This document shows positions 17,324-26,576 of a stretch of 64,000 bases of DNA, piece after piece; within the stretch, counting starts at the first letter, position 1; each line of letters opens with the position of its first letter. Source of the DNA: Gillisia hiemivivida (GTDB lineage: Bacteria; Bacteroidota; Bacteroidia; Flavobacteriales; Flavobacteriaceae); contig NZ_VORY01000001.1 in assembly GCF_007997295.1 (NCBI RefSeq), forward strand, positions 434,001-498,000, in the 5' to 3' direction. The notes beneath the pieces are model-generated. The model had not been told where the DNA came from. It ran no database searches and saw only the letters and a list, made by a program, of their open reading frames with translations. The translations under genes were made by a program, and so were the position numbers.

Positions 17324-18715
17324 ATGAAAAAATACCTAATTACCGTTATAATTATTTTGTTTGGATTGTCAATTTCCAAAGCTCAATCTGGACGAATATC
17401 TTTTAAAAATGAGGATATAAGCCACCTGCTTAGTATGGATATTCATACAATTCCTAATTCTGAAACTGAAGACCTTATTTTTTTACTTGGGGATCAAAAA
17501 GATCTTTGGGTTTATAAGTATGACAAAAATTATAAGAAAGTTTTAGATTTTAAACTAGACAATAATTTTCATGGGATTTATGAAAAAGTTATAGGATATC
17601 AAGTTCGTGAAAATAGTTTCGACTTAATAGCGCCAAATAGCTCAATGAAGAAGTTTGAAATTCTCAGCTTTAATATTGATGATAGAAGTCTAATAAAAAA
17701 AGAGGCTGACTTTAAGTTTTCCAAAAAGGAGAAATATTTAAACTCTTTTCAGGTAAAAAACTCTTTTTTTCTTTTAAGTTCTGATAAAGAAAGCACTCTT
17801 TTTATAAGAAAATTAGATGAGGATGGTGAATTTAAATTATTAAAGAAGTTTAAACTTGATGAATTTGACAATGCTGGCACACAAATAAGTTTAAAAAAAT
17901 TATATACTCCAGATTTATTGAGGACTCAGGATTTTAATCTTTTTACAGGCTTTAACGGAGAAAATCTTCAGGCTATAAATTACAGGATGCCTACTTCTTT
18001 ATCTGTTACTTCCCAAAAAACAAAAATTTATCAAGATGAGTCTATAATTCACCTTGTAATGGAAATTGAAGATGAGTTTACAGCTATAGGCACTATAGAT
18101 CTGATATCCTTAACAATGGAGAAAAATATAATTCCATATATTAAAGATGAGTACGGAAGGTATAATGATCATAATTCTTATTTATATAAAAACACCTTAT
18201 ATCAAATTAGCGCCTCTAATGATGCAATGATTTTGCAAATTAAAAATATGCAAGGGGAGGTTTTAAATCAATTTTCTTTACATGATGGGCAGGAAAAAAT
18301 AGAGTTTTCTAACACACCAATTATGGTGGAAGGCTATGGGTATTACAGGTACAATAGAGAATTGGAAGAGCCTAAAAAGTTCCTAAGAAAATTGATGAAG
18401 GGTGAAATGGGCATAAATGTTATAGAAAAGAATAATAATTTTATTATCCAAATCGGAAGTAGTGATGATAGAGAAGCTAGTTCTTATCCCAATTTTACAA
18501 CTCCGTCTCAATGGTCTACCCAAATTAGGGTGTTATTGGATAAAGATTATCAGCATTTATCAGGAGAAATCGAGCCTACTAATTTTGATTTACTTAGCGA
18601 TTATCAAATGAATAAGAGATATAAAATTTCTTCATATGTCCATTCAAATCAAGAATCCGTTTTTCTAGGTTATTATAATTATCCTTCAGAAGAATTTAGA
18701 CTGATTGAATTTTAG
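17324..18715 (+). CDS. Exported protein of unknown function
   Basis: 463 residues starting MKKYLITVIIILFGLSISKAQSG, a clear signal peptide with cleavage after KAQ. The rest is soluble, rich in Lys, Asn and Asp, with many short beta-like segments (for example LLSSDKESTLFIRKLDEDGEF) that suggest a propeller-like fold, though no repeat is clear enough to count. No C-terminal sorting domain is seen. It begins 11 bp after metG but has more AT-rich codon use and is probably a lineage-specific gene. Confidence 0.7.
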   Translation: MKKYLITVIIILFGLSISKAQSGRISFKNEDISHLLSMDIHTIPNSETEDLIFLLGDQKDLWVYKYDKNYKKVLDFKLDNNFHGIYEKVIGYQVRENSFDLIAPNSSMKKFEILSFNIDDRSLIKKEADFKFSKKEKYLNSFQVKNSFFLLSSDKESTLFIRKLDEDGEFKLLKKFKLDEFDNAGTQISLKKLYTPDLLRTQDFNLFTGFNGENLQAINYRMPTSLSVTSQKTKIYQDESIIHLVMEIEDEFTAIGTIDLISLTMEKNIIPYIKDEYGRYNDHNSYLYKNTLYQISASNDAMILQIKNMQGEVLNQFSLHDGQEKIEFSNTPIMVEGYGYYRYNRELEEPKKFLRKLMKGEMGINVIEKNNNFIIQIGSSDDREASSYPNFTTPSQWSTQIRVLLDKDYQHLSGEIEPTNFDLLSDYQMNKRYKISSYVHSNQESVFLGYYNYPSEEFRLIEF

Positions 18716-18734
18716 TTAAAAAATATTTATTCTA

Positions 18735-19637
18735 TTGCTCAAAATAGCAAATCATCCCATTTATAAACACCCCTTGCCAAGCGGCCATCGGTTTCCTATG
18801 GAAAAATATGACCTGTTGCCAAAGCAATTATTACATGAAGGAACTTGTACAAAAGAGAACTTCTTTGAACCGGAGCTTCCTGAAATGACAAGGATACTGG
18901 CAGTGCATGATCAAGATTATGTAGAAAATCTTGTAAATATTTCTATTGAAAAACGAGCTGCAAGAAAAATAGGTTTTCCTCTTTCCAAGGAGCTTGTCCA
19001 ACGAGAACTCATTATTGCAGACGGAACTATGAAAGGCTGTGAATATGCTTTGGAACATGGAATTGCTATGAATATTGCGGGAGGCACACATCATGCATAC
19101 ACTAACCACGGAGAAGCTTTTTGTTTGTTGAATGATCAAGCTATTGCTGCGAGATATCTTCAGAATAAAAAAGGTTTAAAAAAAATCTTGATTGTAGATC
19201 TGGATGTGCATCAAGGAAATGGTACAGCTGAGATCTTTCAACATGATGCTTCAGTTTTTACTTTTTCCATGCATGGAAAGAACAATTACCCATTCAGAAA
19301 AGAAACCTCCGATCTGGATATCGAATTGTCAGACCAAACCGAGGATAAAGAATATCTAGAAATTTTAAAACAAACCTTACCAGAACTTATAGAAAAAGAG
19401 AAACCAGAATTCATCTTCTTTTTAAGCGGAGTGGATATACTTTCGACAGACAAATTAGGGAAACTGGGTTGTACTATAAATGGTTGTATGGAGCGAGATC
19501 GATTTGTTTTGCAAACTTGCCACAATCTCAAGATCCCGGTTCAAGTAAGTATGGGCGGTGGCTATTCTCCAGATATCAAAACTATATTGGAGGCGCATGC
19601 CAACACATTTCGAATAGCACAGAAGATCTATTTTTAA
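18735..19637 (+). CDS. Histone deacetylase family protein (class II-like deacetylase)
   Basis: The 300-residue arginase/deacetylase-fold enzyme shows the family's catalytic sequence: GGTHHAYTNHGEAFC (His-His pair near residue 116), DLDVHQGNGTAE with the zinc ligands Asp and His near 155-159, and SGVDILSTDKLG near 231 with the third ligand. The start is TTG at 18735; the N-terminus MLKIANHPIYKHPLP fits homologues and no ATG is available. Bacterial members deacetylate acetyl-lysine, acetylpolyamines or related amides; the substrate here is unknown. The acetyl-CoA synthetase gene follows 126 bp downstream, an enzyme often controlled by lysine acetylation, so a link is possible but not shown. Confidence 0.85.
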   Translation: MLKIANHPIYKHPLPSGHRFPMEKYDLLPKQLLHEGTCTKENFFEPELPEMTRILAVHDQDYVENLVNISIEKRAARKIGFPLSKELVQRELIIADGTMKGCEYALEHGIAMNIAGGTHHAYTNHGEAFCLLNDQAIAARYLQNKKGLKKILIVDLDVHQGNGTAEIFQHDASVFTFSMHGKNNYPFRKETSDLDIELSDQTEDKEYLEILKQTLPELIEKEKPEFIFFLSGVDILSTDKLGKLGCTINGCMERDRFVLQTCHNLKIPVQVSMGGGYSPDIKTILEAHANTFRIAQKIYF

Positions 19638-19704
19638 AATTCTCATTAAAAAATAACAATCTTCTCCAAAAAAATAAACCTATCCTCTCATAATTGCAGT
19701 TCCT

Positions 19705-19737
19705 TTTGTTGATACTCTTTTAAATTCTATATCTTAG
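19705..19737 (+). promoter_or_regulatory. Candidate acs promoter
   Basis: TTTG at 19705-19708, a 21-bp spacer, and TATCTTAG at 19730-19737 (one mismatch to TAnnTTTG). Spacing fits the Bacteroidota housekeeping promoter. Confidence 0.35.
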
Positions 19738-19763
19738 AAGCAGATTAAAATTTTGAATTTAGT

Positions 19764-21671
19764 ATGAGCAGCTACCAAATTAAGAACTTAGAAGAATATT
19801 ACCAAGTATATAGAAAGTCTGTACGAGATCCGGAAAATTTTTGGGCAGAGATAGCCGAAGAACATTTTGTATGGAGAAAGCCATGGGATAAAGTGCTGGA
19901 TTGGGATTTCTCTAAACCCGAAGTGAAATGGTTTGAAGGAGCACAGTTAAACATCACGGAGAATTGTATAGATAGGCATTTGGCGACACAGGCAGATAAG
20001 ACTGCGATCATTTTTGAGCCAAATGACCCAAAGGAAAAGGCGCAACACATATCTTACCAGCAGTTGCACGAAAAAGTCTGTGCTTTTTCAAATGTTTTAA
20101 AAGACCAGGGAATCAAAAAAGGAGATCGTGTTTGTATCTATTTACCCATGATCCCGGAATTGGCAGTTTCTATTTTGGCATGTGCCCGAATTGGAGCCAT
20201 TCATTCGGTGGTATTTGCAGGATTTTCATCTACTGCCATAGCCAGCAGAATTAATGATTGTGAATGTAATATGGTAATTACTTCAGATGGTTCTTTCCGT
20301 GGAACTAAGAAAATAGATCTAAAAGGAATTGTAGATGAAGCCTTGGAAAGCACACCAACAATAAAGTCGGTCTTGGTTGTAAAGCGAACTGAAGTTCCTA
20401 TCAACATGAAAGAGGGAAGAGATCATTGGGTGCAGCCGCTTTTGGATAAAGCAAGTATGGACTGCCCAATTGAAATAATGAATGCTGAAGATCCGCTTTT
20501 CATATTATACACCTCTGGTTCTACAGGAAAACCAAAGGGAATGATGCATACTACGGCAGGATATATGGTATATAGCGCCTACACCTTTAAAAATGTATTT
20601 CAATATAAAGTTGGTGACGTATATTGGTGTACAGCAGACATCGGCTGGATCACGGGTCATAGTTATATAGTTTATGGACCCTTAGCAAATGGAGCCACCA
20701 CATTGATGTTTGAAGGAGTTCCTAATTTTCCCGATTTTTCCAGATTCTGGGAGATCATAGAAAAACATAAAGTAAATCAGTTCTATACCGCACCAACTGC
20801 AATTCGTGCTTTGGCTAAGGAAAAGTTGGATTATGTGGAAAATCATGATCTTTCATCTCTTAAAGTTCTTGGGACTGTTGGAGAACCAATTAATGAAGAG
20901 GCGTGGCATTGGTATAATGACAATGTTGGTAAAAAGAAAAGCCCAATTGTAGATACCTGGTGGCAAACTGAAACAGGAGGGATCATGATCTCTCCAATTC
21001 CATATTGCACTCCAACCATTCCCACCTATGCAACTTTGCCTTTACCCGGAATTCAACCAGCATTAATGGATGAGCAAGGAAAAGAACTTAAAGGGAATCA
21101 GGTAGATGGGAGGTTGTGTATCAAGTTTCCGTGGCCGGGAATGGCAAGAACTATTTGGGGAGACCACAAAAGATATAAAGACACCTATTTCACTGCTTTC
21201 GAAAACAAATATTTTACCGGAGACGGAGCATTAAGAGATACAGTGGGTTATTATAGAATTACGGGAAGAGTTGATGATGTGATCATTGTTTCCGGGCATA
21301 ATTTAGGAACAGCTCCTATTGAAGATGCCATAAATGAGCATCCAGCTGTTGCCGAATCTGCTATTGTAGGATTTCCGCATGATGTGAAGGGAAATGCTCT
21401 TTATGGTTATGTGATTCTGAAGGAAACAGGGGAGTCTAGAATGCATGATAATTTGCGAAAAGAGATCAATCAGATCATTACCGAACATATTGGACCGATC
21501 GCAAAATTGGATAAAATTCAGTTTACTGAAGGTTTGCCAAAAACAAGATCCGGAAAAATAATGAGAAGGATTTTAAGAAAAATTGCCTGTAATGAAACTG
21601 ATAGTTTGGGAGATACAAGTACTTTGTTAAATCCGGAAGTGGTACAAGAGATCATAGATAATAAACTGTAA
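19764..21671 (+). CDS. acs: Acetate--CoA ligase (acetyl-CoA synthetase)
   Basis: The 635-residue AMP-forming enzyme activates acetate through acetyl-AMP. It has the ACAS N-terminal segment, P-loop-like YTSGSTGKPKG near residue 250, DTWWQTETGG near 396 and the adenylation hinge YRITGRVDDVI near 495. The C-terminal KTRSGKIMRR carries K598, the lysine whose acetylation switches off the family. Length is normal. A bidirectional terminator follows at 21701. Confidence 0.96.
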   Translation: MSSYQIKNLEEYYQVYRKSVRDPENFWAEIAEEHFVWRKPWDKVLDWDFSKPEVKWFEGAQLNITENCIDRHLATQADKTAIIFEPNDPKEKAQHISYQQLHEKVCAFSNVLKDQGIKKGDRVCIYLPMIPELAVSILACARIGAIHSVVFAGFSSTAIASRINDCECNMVITSDGSFRGTKKIDLKGIVDEALESTPTIKSVLVVKRTEVPINMKEGRDHWVQPLLDKASMDCPIEIMNAEDPLFILYTSGSTGKPKGMMHTTAGYMVYSAYTFKNVFQYKVGDVYWCTADIGWITGHSYIVYGPLANGATTLMFEGVPNFPDFSRFWEIIEKHKVNQFYTAPTAIRALAKEKLDYVENHDLSSLKVLGTVGEPINEEAWHWYNDNVGKKKSPIVDTWWQTETGGIMISPIPYCTPTIPTYATLPLPGIQPALMDEQGKELKGNQVDGRLCIKFPWPGMARTIWGDHKRYKDTYFTAFENKYFTGDGALRDTVGYYRITGRVDDVIIVSGHNLGTAPIEDAINEHPAVAESAIVGFPHDVKGNALYGYVILKETGESRMHDNLRKEINQIITEHIGPIAKLDKIQFTEGLPKTRSGKIMRRILRKIACNETDSLGDTSTLLNPEVVQEIIDNKL

Positions 21672-21700
21672 TTGCTATTACTGAAATAACCTAAAAAGAA

Positions 21701-21732
21701 AAGCGCCAAGAAATTAAATTCTCTTGGCGCTT
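21701..21732. terminator. Bidirectional terminator between acs and ssb
   Basis: An 11-bp perfect stem (AAGCGCCAAGA / TCTTGGCGCTT) with a short AT loop, with A-run before and T-run after, serving the two convergent genes. Confidence 0.85.
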
Positions 21733-21769
21733 TCTATTATATAAACTTGTAATTTTTTTTACTCTGGAA

Positions 21770-22102
21770 CTATTTTCCTAAAAGAAGCAATTCACTACAA
21801 ACGATCTCTGTTATATATCTTTTCACTCCTTCTTTATCTTCATAGCTGCGGGAAGTCAATTTTCCTTCTATTCCCACTTCTTTTCCTTTAGGAACATAAT
21901 TTTCTACTATTTCGGCAGTTTTTCCCCAAGCCACGATATTGTGCCATTGGGTATCTGTGATCTTTTCACCTTTGGCGTTTTTATAGGATTCATTGGTGGC
22001 GATTGAAAATTTTGCCAGAATCTTTCCTGACTCCATGTGAAGAATTTCAGGGTCGTTACCTACGTTCCCGATCAATTGAACTTTGTTTCTTAAAGTGCTC
22101 AT
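21770..22102 (-). CDS. ssb: Single-stranded DNA-binding protein (short form)
   Basis: A 110-residue OB-fold protein. The SSB core is clear: LRNKVQLIGNVGNDPE at residues 4-19, ATNESYKN, TQWHNIVAWGKTAEIVENYV near 51-70, and KGKEVGIEGKLTSRSYEDKEG. It stops right after the fold with ELLLLGK and has no acidic C-terminal tail, the part that normally docks repair partners. It is therefore more likely an accessory SSB than the replicative one. It converges with acs and has its own promoter box upstream. Confidence 0.9.
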   Translation of the reverse strand: MSTLRNKVQLIGNVGNDPEILHMESGKILAKFSIATNESYKNAKGEKITDTQWHNIVAWGKTAEIVENYVPKGKEVGIEGKLTSRSYEDKEGVKRYITEIVCSELLLLGK

Positions 22103-22151
22103 AACTATAGAATTTATTGCAGTTGAAAATCATTAGTTCATTTCAACAGGA

Positions 22152-22159
22152 CAAATGTA
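22152..22159 (-). promoter_or_regulatory. -7 box of ssb promoter
   Basis: Read on the minus strand this is TACATTTG, an exact TAnnTTTG match, placed about 50 bp before the ssb ATG. Confidence 0.45.
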
Positions 22160-22337
22160 TATGAGCACTTCAGCGGTATTCGGTTGTGAAAGATTTGTTT
22201 TCGTTTACTTTCGTTTGTAAGCGTTTGTTGTCGGATAATAAGCTGTAATTTATTGTAGAAATAACAGTTGAATAAGATCAATATTTTAAAAAATGGAATC
22301 CCTAGTTTTATAGTGGAGAATAATTAATAAATTTGAA

Positions 22338-22916
22338 ATGCAGCACCCAATCATCGAAGAACAAGAGTTCAATAAAGTAGATTATACAGAAACAGCGCTT
22401 CCAAAAGGAGAGTATGAATTGTGCACATTTAATGGGTGTGATTTCTCGAATTCAGAATTGTCAAAGATCAAATTCATGGAATGTGAATTTGTTGGCTGTA
22501 ATTTAAGTTCCGTAAATATTTTTGGTGCTTCATTTCAGGAAGTGAAATTTGAAGATTGTAAAATGTTAGGGATTAGATTCGATCTTTGTAATGGCTTCGG
22601 ATTAGCATTAGATTTTACTAATTGCCAATTAGACCATTCTTCTTTTTATCAGGTGAAACTGATAAACTCCAGCTTTTTAAATTGCAAGATGAAGGATATA
22701 GATCTCACCGAAGCAGATCTGACTAAAGTTACTCTAGATAATTGCGATCTCTCCGGAGCTATTTTTGAACGGAGTAATCTGGAAAAGTCAGATTTTAGCA
22801 CCGCGATTAATTATTCTATAGATCCTGAAAACAATAAGTTGAAAGGAGCCTCCTTTTCGATCCCTGCAGTTACTGGTCTGTTAGATAAATATCAACTTAA
22901 AATAGCTAATCAGTAA
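22338..22916 (+). CDS. Pentapeptide repeat protein (Qnr-like)
   Basis: 192 residues, most of it (about 25-165) in A(D/N)LxX-type five-residue repeats such as CDFSN, CEFVG, CNLSS, DLTEADLTK and CDLSGA. These form a right-handed quadrilateral beta helix, with a short break near residues 80-90 like the loop or kink of Qnr/MfpA proteins. Such proteins mimic DNA and protect gyrase in some cases, but function here is not predictable. No signal peptide. The closest TAnnTTTG-like box (22329-22336) is only a few bases from the ATG. Confidence 0.8.
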   Translation: MQHPIIEEQEFNKVDYTETALPKGEYELCTFNGCDFSNSELSKIKFMECEFVGCNLSSVNIFGASFQEVKFEDCKMLGIRFDLCNGFGLALDFTNCQLDHSSFYQVKLINSSFLNCKMKDIDLTEADLTKVTLDNCDLSGAIFERSNLEKSDFSTAINYSIDPENNKLKGASFSIPAVTGLLDKYQLKIANQ

Positions 22917-22978
22917 TTATAAGTATCTTAAACCATTAATAAACTTAATTTACGTAGAACCCTTCAAGAATAAATTAT

Positions 22979-25159
22979 ATGAATATTAAATCATCCTTCA
23001 ATTTTCTTCTAATTACACTGCTTTGCTTTAGTATGAATGCTCAGGATACTAAGGAAAAAGTACTCACCGCAGAAAATTATCAGCAAGCAGCAAAATTTTT
23101 ACCTTCTAATGTTTATCCTTTAGCAGATCTGGCTAATGTAAGGCCCAATTGGCTGGAAAATGGAAAATTCTGGTATACAACTACAGTAAATTCTGAAAGG
23201 AAATATGTTCTTGTAGATTCTAAAACGGGAAAGCGAAAATCAGCAAATACTTTAGATTCTTTAGTTTCAACTTCTAAGGAAAATGGAGAAAAGGAGATGA
23301 AGAATGTACCGCGAAATGCAGTTATTTCTCCAGATGGCAAAAAGGCTGCTTTTATAAAAGATTGGAATTTATGGGTGGTGAATTTGGAAACTGAAAAAGA
23401 AACTCAACTTACCACAGACGGAATTGAAAATTTTGGATATGCTACAGATAATGCGGGTTGGAGAAAAAGTGATCGTCCAATCTTACTTTGGTCTCCAGAT
23501 TCTAAAAAGATCACTACCTATCAACAAGATCAACGTCATGTGAGCGATATGTATCTGGTGTCTACCAATATTGGTGCACCTAAATTGCAAAGCTGGAAAT
23601 ATCCTTTACCACAAGATGAAGACATAATCCTTATTCATCGAATTATTATAGAAGTAGATGCTCCTAAAGTGATACGCTTGCAATTGCCACCAGACCCAAG
23701 AAGGGGAACTTTATGCGACGATATTTCCTGCTCTGGCGGTTTTGACGATAACCAGTGGAATGAGGATTCTAGTAAATTAGTTTTTGTATCTACTTCCCGA
23801 GATCATAAGATTGCGGGTTTGCGCATTGCCGATGCCAATACCGGAGAGGTGCGATCTATTTTTGCTGAAGAAGTTGAAACTCAGTATGAATCTGGTCAAG
23901 GTGCCATTAACTGGCGTTATTTACCTAAAACAAATGAAGTGATCTGGTATTCTGAAAGGGATGATTGGGGACATTTATATCTCTATGATCTTGAAACTGG
24001 AAAGCTAAAGAATCAGATCACCAAAGGAGATTTTGTTGTTACTCAGCTTTTAAAAATGGATGAGAAGAACAGGAAATTATACTTTCTTGCAAATGGGAAA
24101 GAGAAAGGAAGAGATCCTTATTTCACACATTTTTATAGTGTAGATTTCAGTGGAAAGAACCTGAAATTATTAACTCCAGAAAATGGAAATCATAATGTTT
24201 CAATTGCTCCTGATAGCAACTATTTTGTAGATACTTATTCCCAACCTAATGTTGCGCCGGTTTCAGTATTAAGAGATCTTAATGGAAAATTGATCACCGA
24301 ATTAGAAAGTTCAGATCTGTCAAGATTGGAAGCAATTGGTTGGGAACCTCCAACACCAATAAAAGTAAGATCTAGCAATGACAAATGGGAACTTTACGGA
24401 CTTATGTTTGTTCCAACAGATTTGGATACTTCAAAAAAATATCCAGTTGTAAATTATATTTATCCAGGTCCGCAAGCCGGTGGAGTAGGAAGCAGATCTT
24501 TTGCGCCAGTAAGAAGAGATCATCAAGCTTTGGCAGAACTTGGTTTTATTGTAGTAGTTATAGATGGAACTTGTAACCCAGATAGGTCTAAATCTTTTCA
24601 TGATGCCTGTTATGGAAATATGGCAGATAACACCTTGAAAGACCAAATTTCAGGGATCAAGCAATTGGCTGAAAAATATGGATATCTGGATCTGGACCGA
24701 GTAGGAATTTGGGGACATTCCGGGGGTGGTTTTGCTACAGCATCTGCAATGTTCAACTATCCTGAATTCTATAAAGTTGGTATTTCTGAATCTGGAAATC
24801 ATGATAGCCGAAATTATGAAGATGATTGGGGAGAACGTTATATAGGACTTATGAAGGTAGATGAAGAAGGTAATTCTAATTACGATGATCAAGCGAATGC
24901 TGTATTAGCCGAAAATCTTCAAGGGAAGCTGATGCTTGCTCATGGTGGTTTAGACGATAATGTGCCTCCTTACAACACCTATTTGGTAGTTGATGCCTTG
25001 ATAAAGGCAAATAAAGATTTTGATCTGGTGATCTTTCCAAATGCAAGACATGGTTATGGGCAGGATAGTAACTATATGATGAGAAAAAGATGGGATTATT
25101 TTGTCACTCATTTAATGGGAGCAACTCCTCCAAAAGAATTTGATTTCAGTAAGAATTAA
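22979..25159 (+). CDS. S9 family peptidase (dipeptidyl peptidase IV-like), exported
   Basis: 726 residues with signal peptide MNIKSSFNFLLITLLCFSMNAQ. An N-terminal eight-bladed propeller (DPP4 N-terminal domain, about 90-450) is followed by the alpha/beta-hydrolase domain. The catalytic triad is S581 in GHSGGGF, D659 in GGLDDN and H691 in ARHGYG. DPP4-type enzymes remove N-terminal dipeptides after Pro or Ala; the periplasm is the likely site. First gene of a four-gene same-strand run with thioesterase, hydrolase and MBL genes. Confidence 0.92.
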   Translation: MNIKSSFNFLLITLLCFSMNAQDTKEKVLTAENYQQAAKFLPSNVYPLADLANVRPNWLENGKFWYTTTVNSERKYVLVDSKTGKRKSANTLDSLVSTSKENGEKEMKNVPRNAVISPDGKKAAFIKDWNLWVVNLETEKETQLTTDGIENFGYATDNAGWRKSDRPILLWSPDSKKITTYQQDQRHVSDMYLVSTNIGAPKLQSWKYPLPQDEDIILIHRIIIEVDAPKVIRLQLPPDPRRGTLCDDISCSGGFDDNQWNEDSSKLVFVSTSRDHKIAGLRIADANTGEVRSIFAEEVETQYESGQGAINWRYLPKTNEVIWYSERDDWGHLYLYDLETGKLKNQITKGDFVVTQLLKMDEKNRKLYFLANGKEKGRDPYFTHFYSVDFSGKNLKLLTPENGNHNVSIAPDSNYFVDTYSQPNVAPVSVLRDLNGKLITELESSDLSRLEAIGWEPPTPIKVRSSNDKWELYGLMFVPTDLDTSKKYPVVNYIYPGPQAGGVGSRSFAPVRRDHQALAELGFIVVVIDGTCNPDRSKSFHDACYGNMADNTLKDQISGIKQLAEKYGYLDLDRVGIWGHSGGGFATASAMFNYPEFYKVGISESGNHDSRNYEDDWGERYIGLMKVDEEGNSNYDDQANAVLAENLQGKLMLAHGGLDDNVPPYNTYLVVDALIKANKDFDLVIFPNARHGYGQDSNYMMRKRWDYFVTHLMGATPPKEFDFSKN

Positions 25160-25180
25160 TTAGAGATATAAACTAGAAGA

Positions 25181-25639
25181 ATGCAGTTTGAACCTAAAAC
25201 TAAAAATTATAAACAGAATGTTGAAGATAGTTTTAAGCTTCAGAAATTCATGGATTTTATAGGTGCTAAATTAATGAAAGTTGAACCTGGTTTTTGTGAG
25301 ATACATTTGCCTTTCAATGAAAACCTCACTCAGCAAAACGGATATTTACATGCAGGCATTATAAGCACCCTGGCAGATAATGCTGCGGGATATGCCGCTT
25401 TTTCGCTAATGGAAGAAGAAGCATCTGTTCTTGCAGTAGAATTTAAACTGAATTTGATCTCGCCAGCTATTGGTGAAAAACTGATAGCCCGCGCCAACGT
25501 TTTAAAATCGGGAAGAACACTTACAATTTGCAGAGCAGATGTTTTTACCGTGAAAGATGGGGTAGAGAAATTATGTGCTGCATCTCAGGCAACTCTTATT
25601 CAAGTAAAGAAAATATCAGAAACCAAAATAGAAAAATGA
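25181..25639 (+). CDS. PaaI-family hotdog-fold thioesterase
   Basis: 152 residues with a single hotdog domain. The central helix region reads NGYLHAGIISTLADNAAGYAAF (residues about 49-70), with the Asn/Gly-His and Asp of PaaI/YdiI-like acyl-CoA thioesterases, and the second half has VEFKLNLISPAIG. A cytoplasmic enzyme acting on an unknown acyl-CoA. It begins 21 bp after the peptidase; its TGA overlaps the ATG of the next gene. Confidence 0.85.
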   Translation: MQFEPKTKNYKQNVEDSFKLQKFMDFIGAKLMKVEPGFCEIHLPFNENLTQQNGYLHAGIISTLADNAAGYAAFSLMEEEASVLAVEFKLNLISPAIGEKLIARANVLKSGRTLTICRADVFTVKDGVEKLCAASQATLIQVKKISETKIEK

Positions 25640-26538
25640 GAATTTTAATAGTATTTCTTACACTTTTTGTTTCTAGTGAACTGCTGTCACAAGAAGGACA
25701 TTATATTAAGGATGGTAAAAATCTCATCCATCTTACTACCTATGGAGAGGGAGAACCAATACTCATAATAAACGGTGGGCCTGGGATGAGCAGCAAGGGT
25801 TATCACTCATTGGCAGAAAAACTTGGTGAGAAAAACCTTGCTATCATTTATGATCAAAGAGGGACTGGTCAATCCAAGTCGGAAAAGGCAGATGCATCCA
25901 CAATAACTATGAAAGGAATGCTCGATGATATTGAGAAAATCCGAATGTATTTAAAGGTTGATAAATGGGTGGTTTTAGGACACTCTTTCGGGGGAATGTT
26001 AGCCTCCCATTATACTTCCCACTATCCGGAAAGAACTAAAGGACTTATTCTTTCATCTTCCGGAGGTGTGGATATGGAATTAATTTCGAATTTTGATATT
26101 ACGGCTAGGTTAACTCAAAAAGACAGAGATTCCTTATTCTATTGGACTTTAAAAATAGCCAGAGGAGATACCACTTACAATGCGAAATTGCAACGTGGAA
26201 CTTATTTGGCATCTGCATATTTAAATGATAAATCTCATATGCCTAAAGTAGCGAAACGTTTAGCACAGACGAATATGGAAATCAATGGATTGGTTTTTCG
26301 AGATATGCGAAAGATAGGCTTCGATTGCAAACCAATCCTAGCAAAATATACTAAACCAGTACTCGTAATTCAAGGTGCTCAAGATATAATTCCGTTAGAA
26401 TTGGGTGAAAAGGCTCATAAACTATTTAGCAACTCCACTTTTGTGATTTTGGAAAAGAGTGGTCATTTTGGTTGGCTGGAAGAATCGGAATTATATTTGA
26501 AAAGCATTCAGGAACTACTTCAGAAAACAGCTTCTTAA
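25636..26538 (+). CDS. Exported alpha/beta hydrolase (proline iminopeptidase-like)
   Basis: 300 residues from the ATG at 25636, which overlaps the thioesterase stop (ATGA). This start gives the signal peptide MRILIVFLTLFVSSELLSQ. The longer frame from 25528 only reads through the thioesterase gene. Motifs: oxyanion loop NGGPGMS near residue 46, nucleophile elbow GHSFGGM near 115, acid GAQD near 253 and SGHFGWLEE His near 280. The fold and NGGPG box suggest an S33-type aminopeptidase or esterase; the substrate is unknown. Confidence 0.88.
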   Translation: MRILIVFLTLFVSSELLSQEGHYIKDGKNLIHLTTYGEGEPILIINGGPGMSSKGYHSLAEKLGEKNLAIIYDQRGTGQSKSEKADASTITMKGMLDDIEKIRMYLKVDKWVVLGHSFGGMLASHYTSHYPERTKGLILSSSGGVDMELISNFDITARLTQKDRDSLFYWTLKIARGDTTYNAKLQRGTYLASAYLNDKSHMPKVAKRLAQTNMEINGLVFRDMRKIGFDCKPILAKYTKPVLVIQGAQDIIPLELGEKAHKLFSNSTFVILEKSGHFGWLEESELYLKSIQELLQKTAS

Positions 26539-26576
26539 GGTAGTTGAGGTTTTTAGTAAATTAAAAAAAAGAAATT

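Noticed and set aside
22329-22336. TAAATTTG as promoter of the pentapeptide gene
   Set aside because: It lies two bases before the ATG, too close for a -7 box unless the start codon is internal to the promoter region.
25528-25635. Start of the alpha/beta hydrolase at 25528
   Set aside because: It lies inside the thioesterase gene; ATG 25636 overlaps the stop and gives a proper signal peptide.
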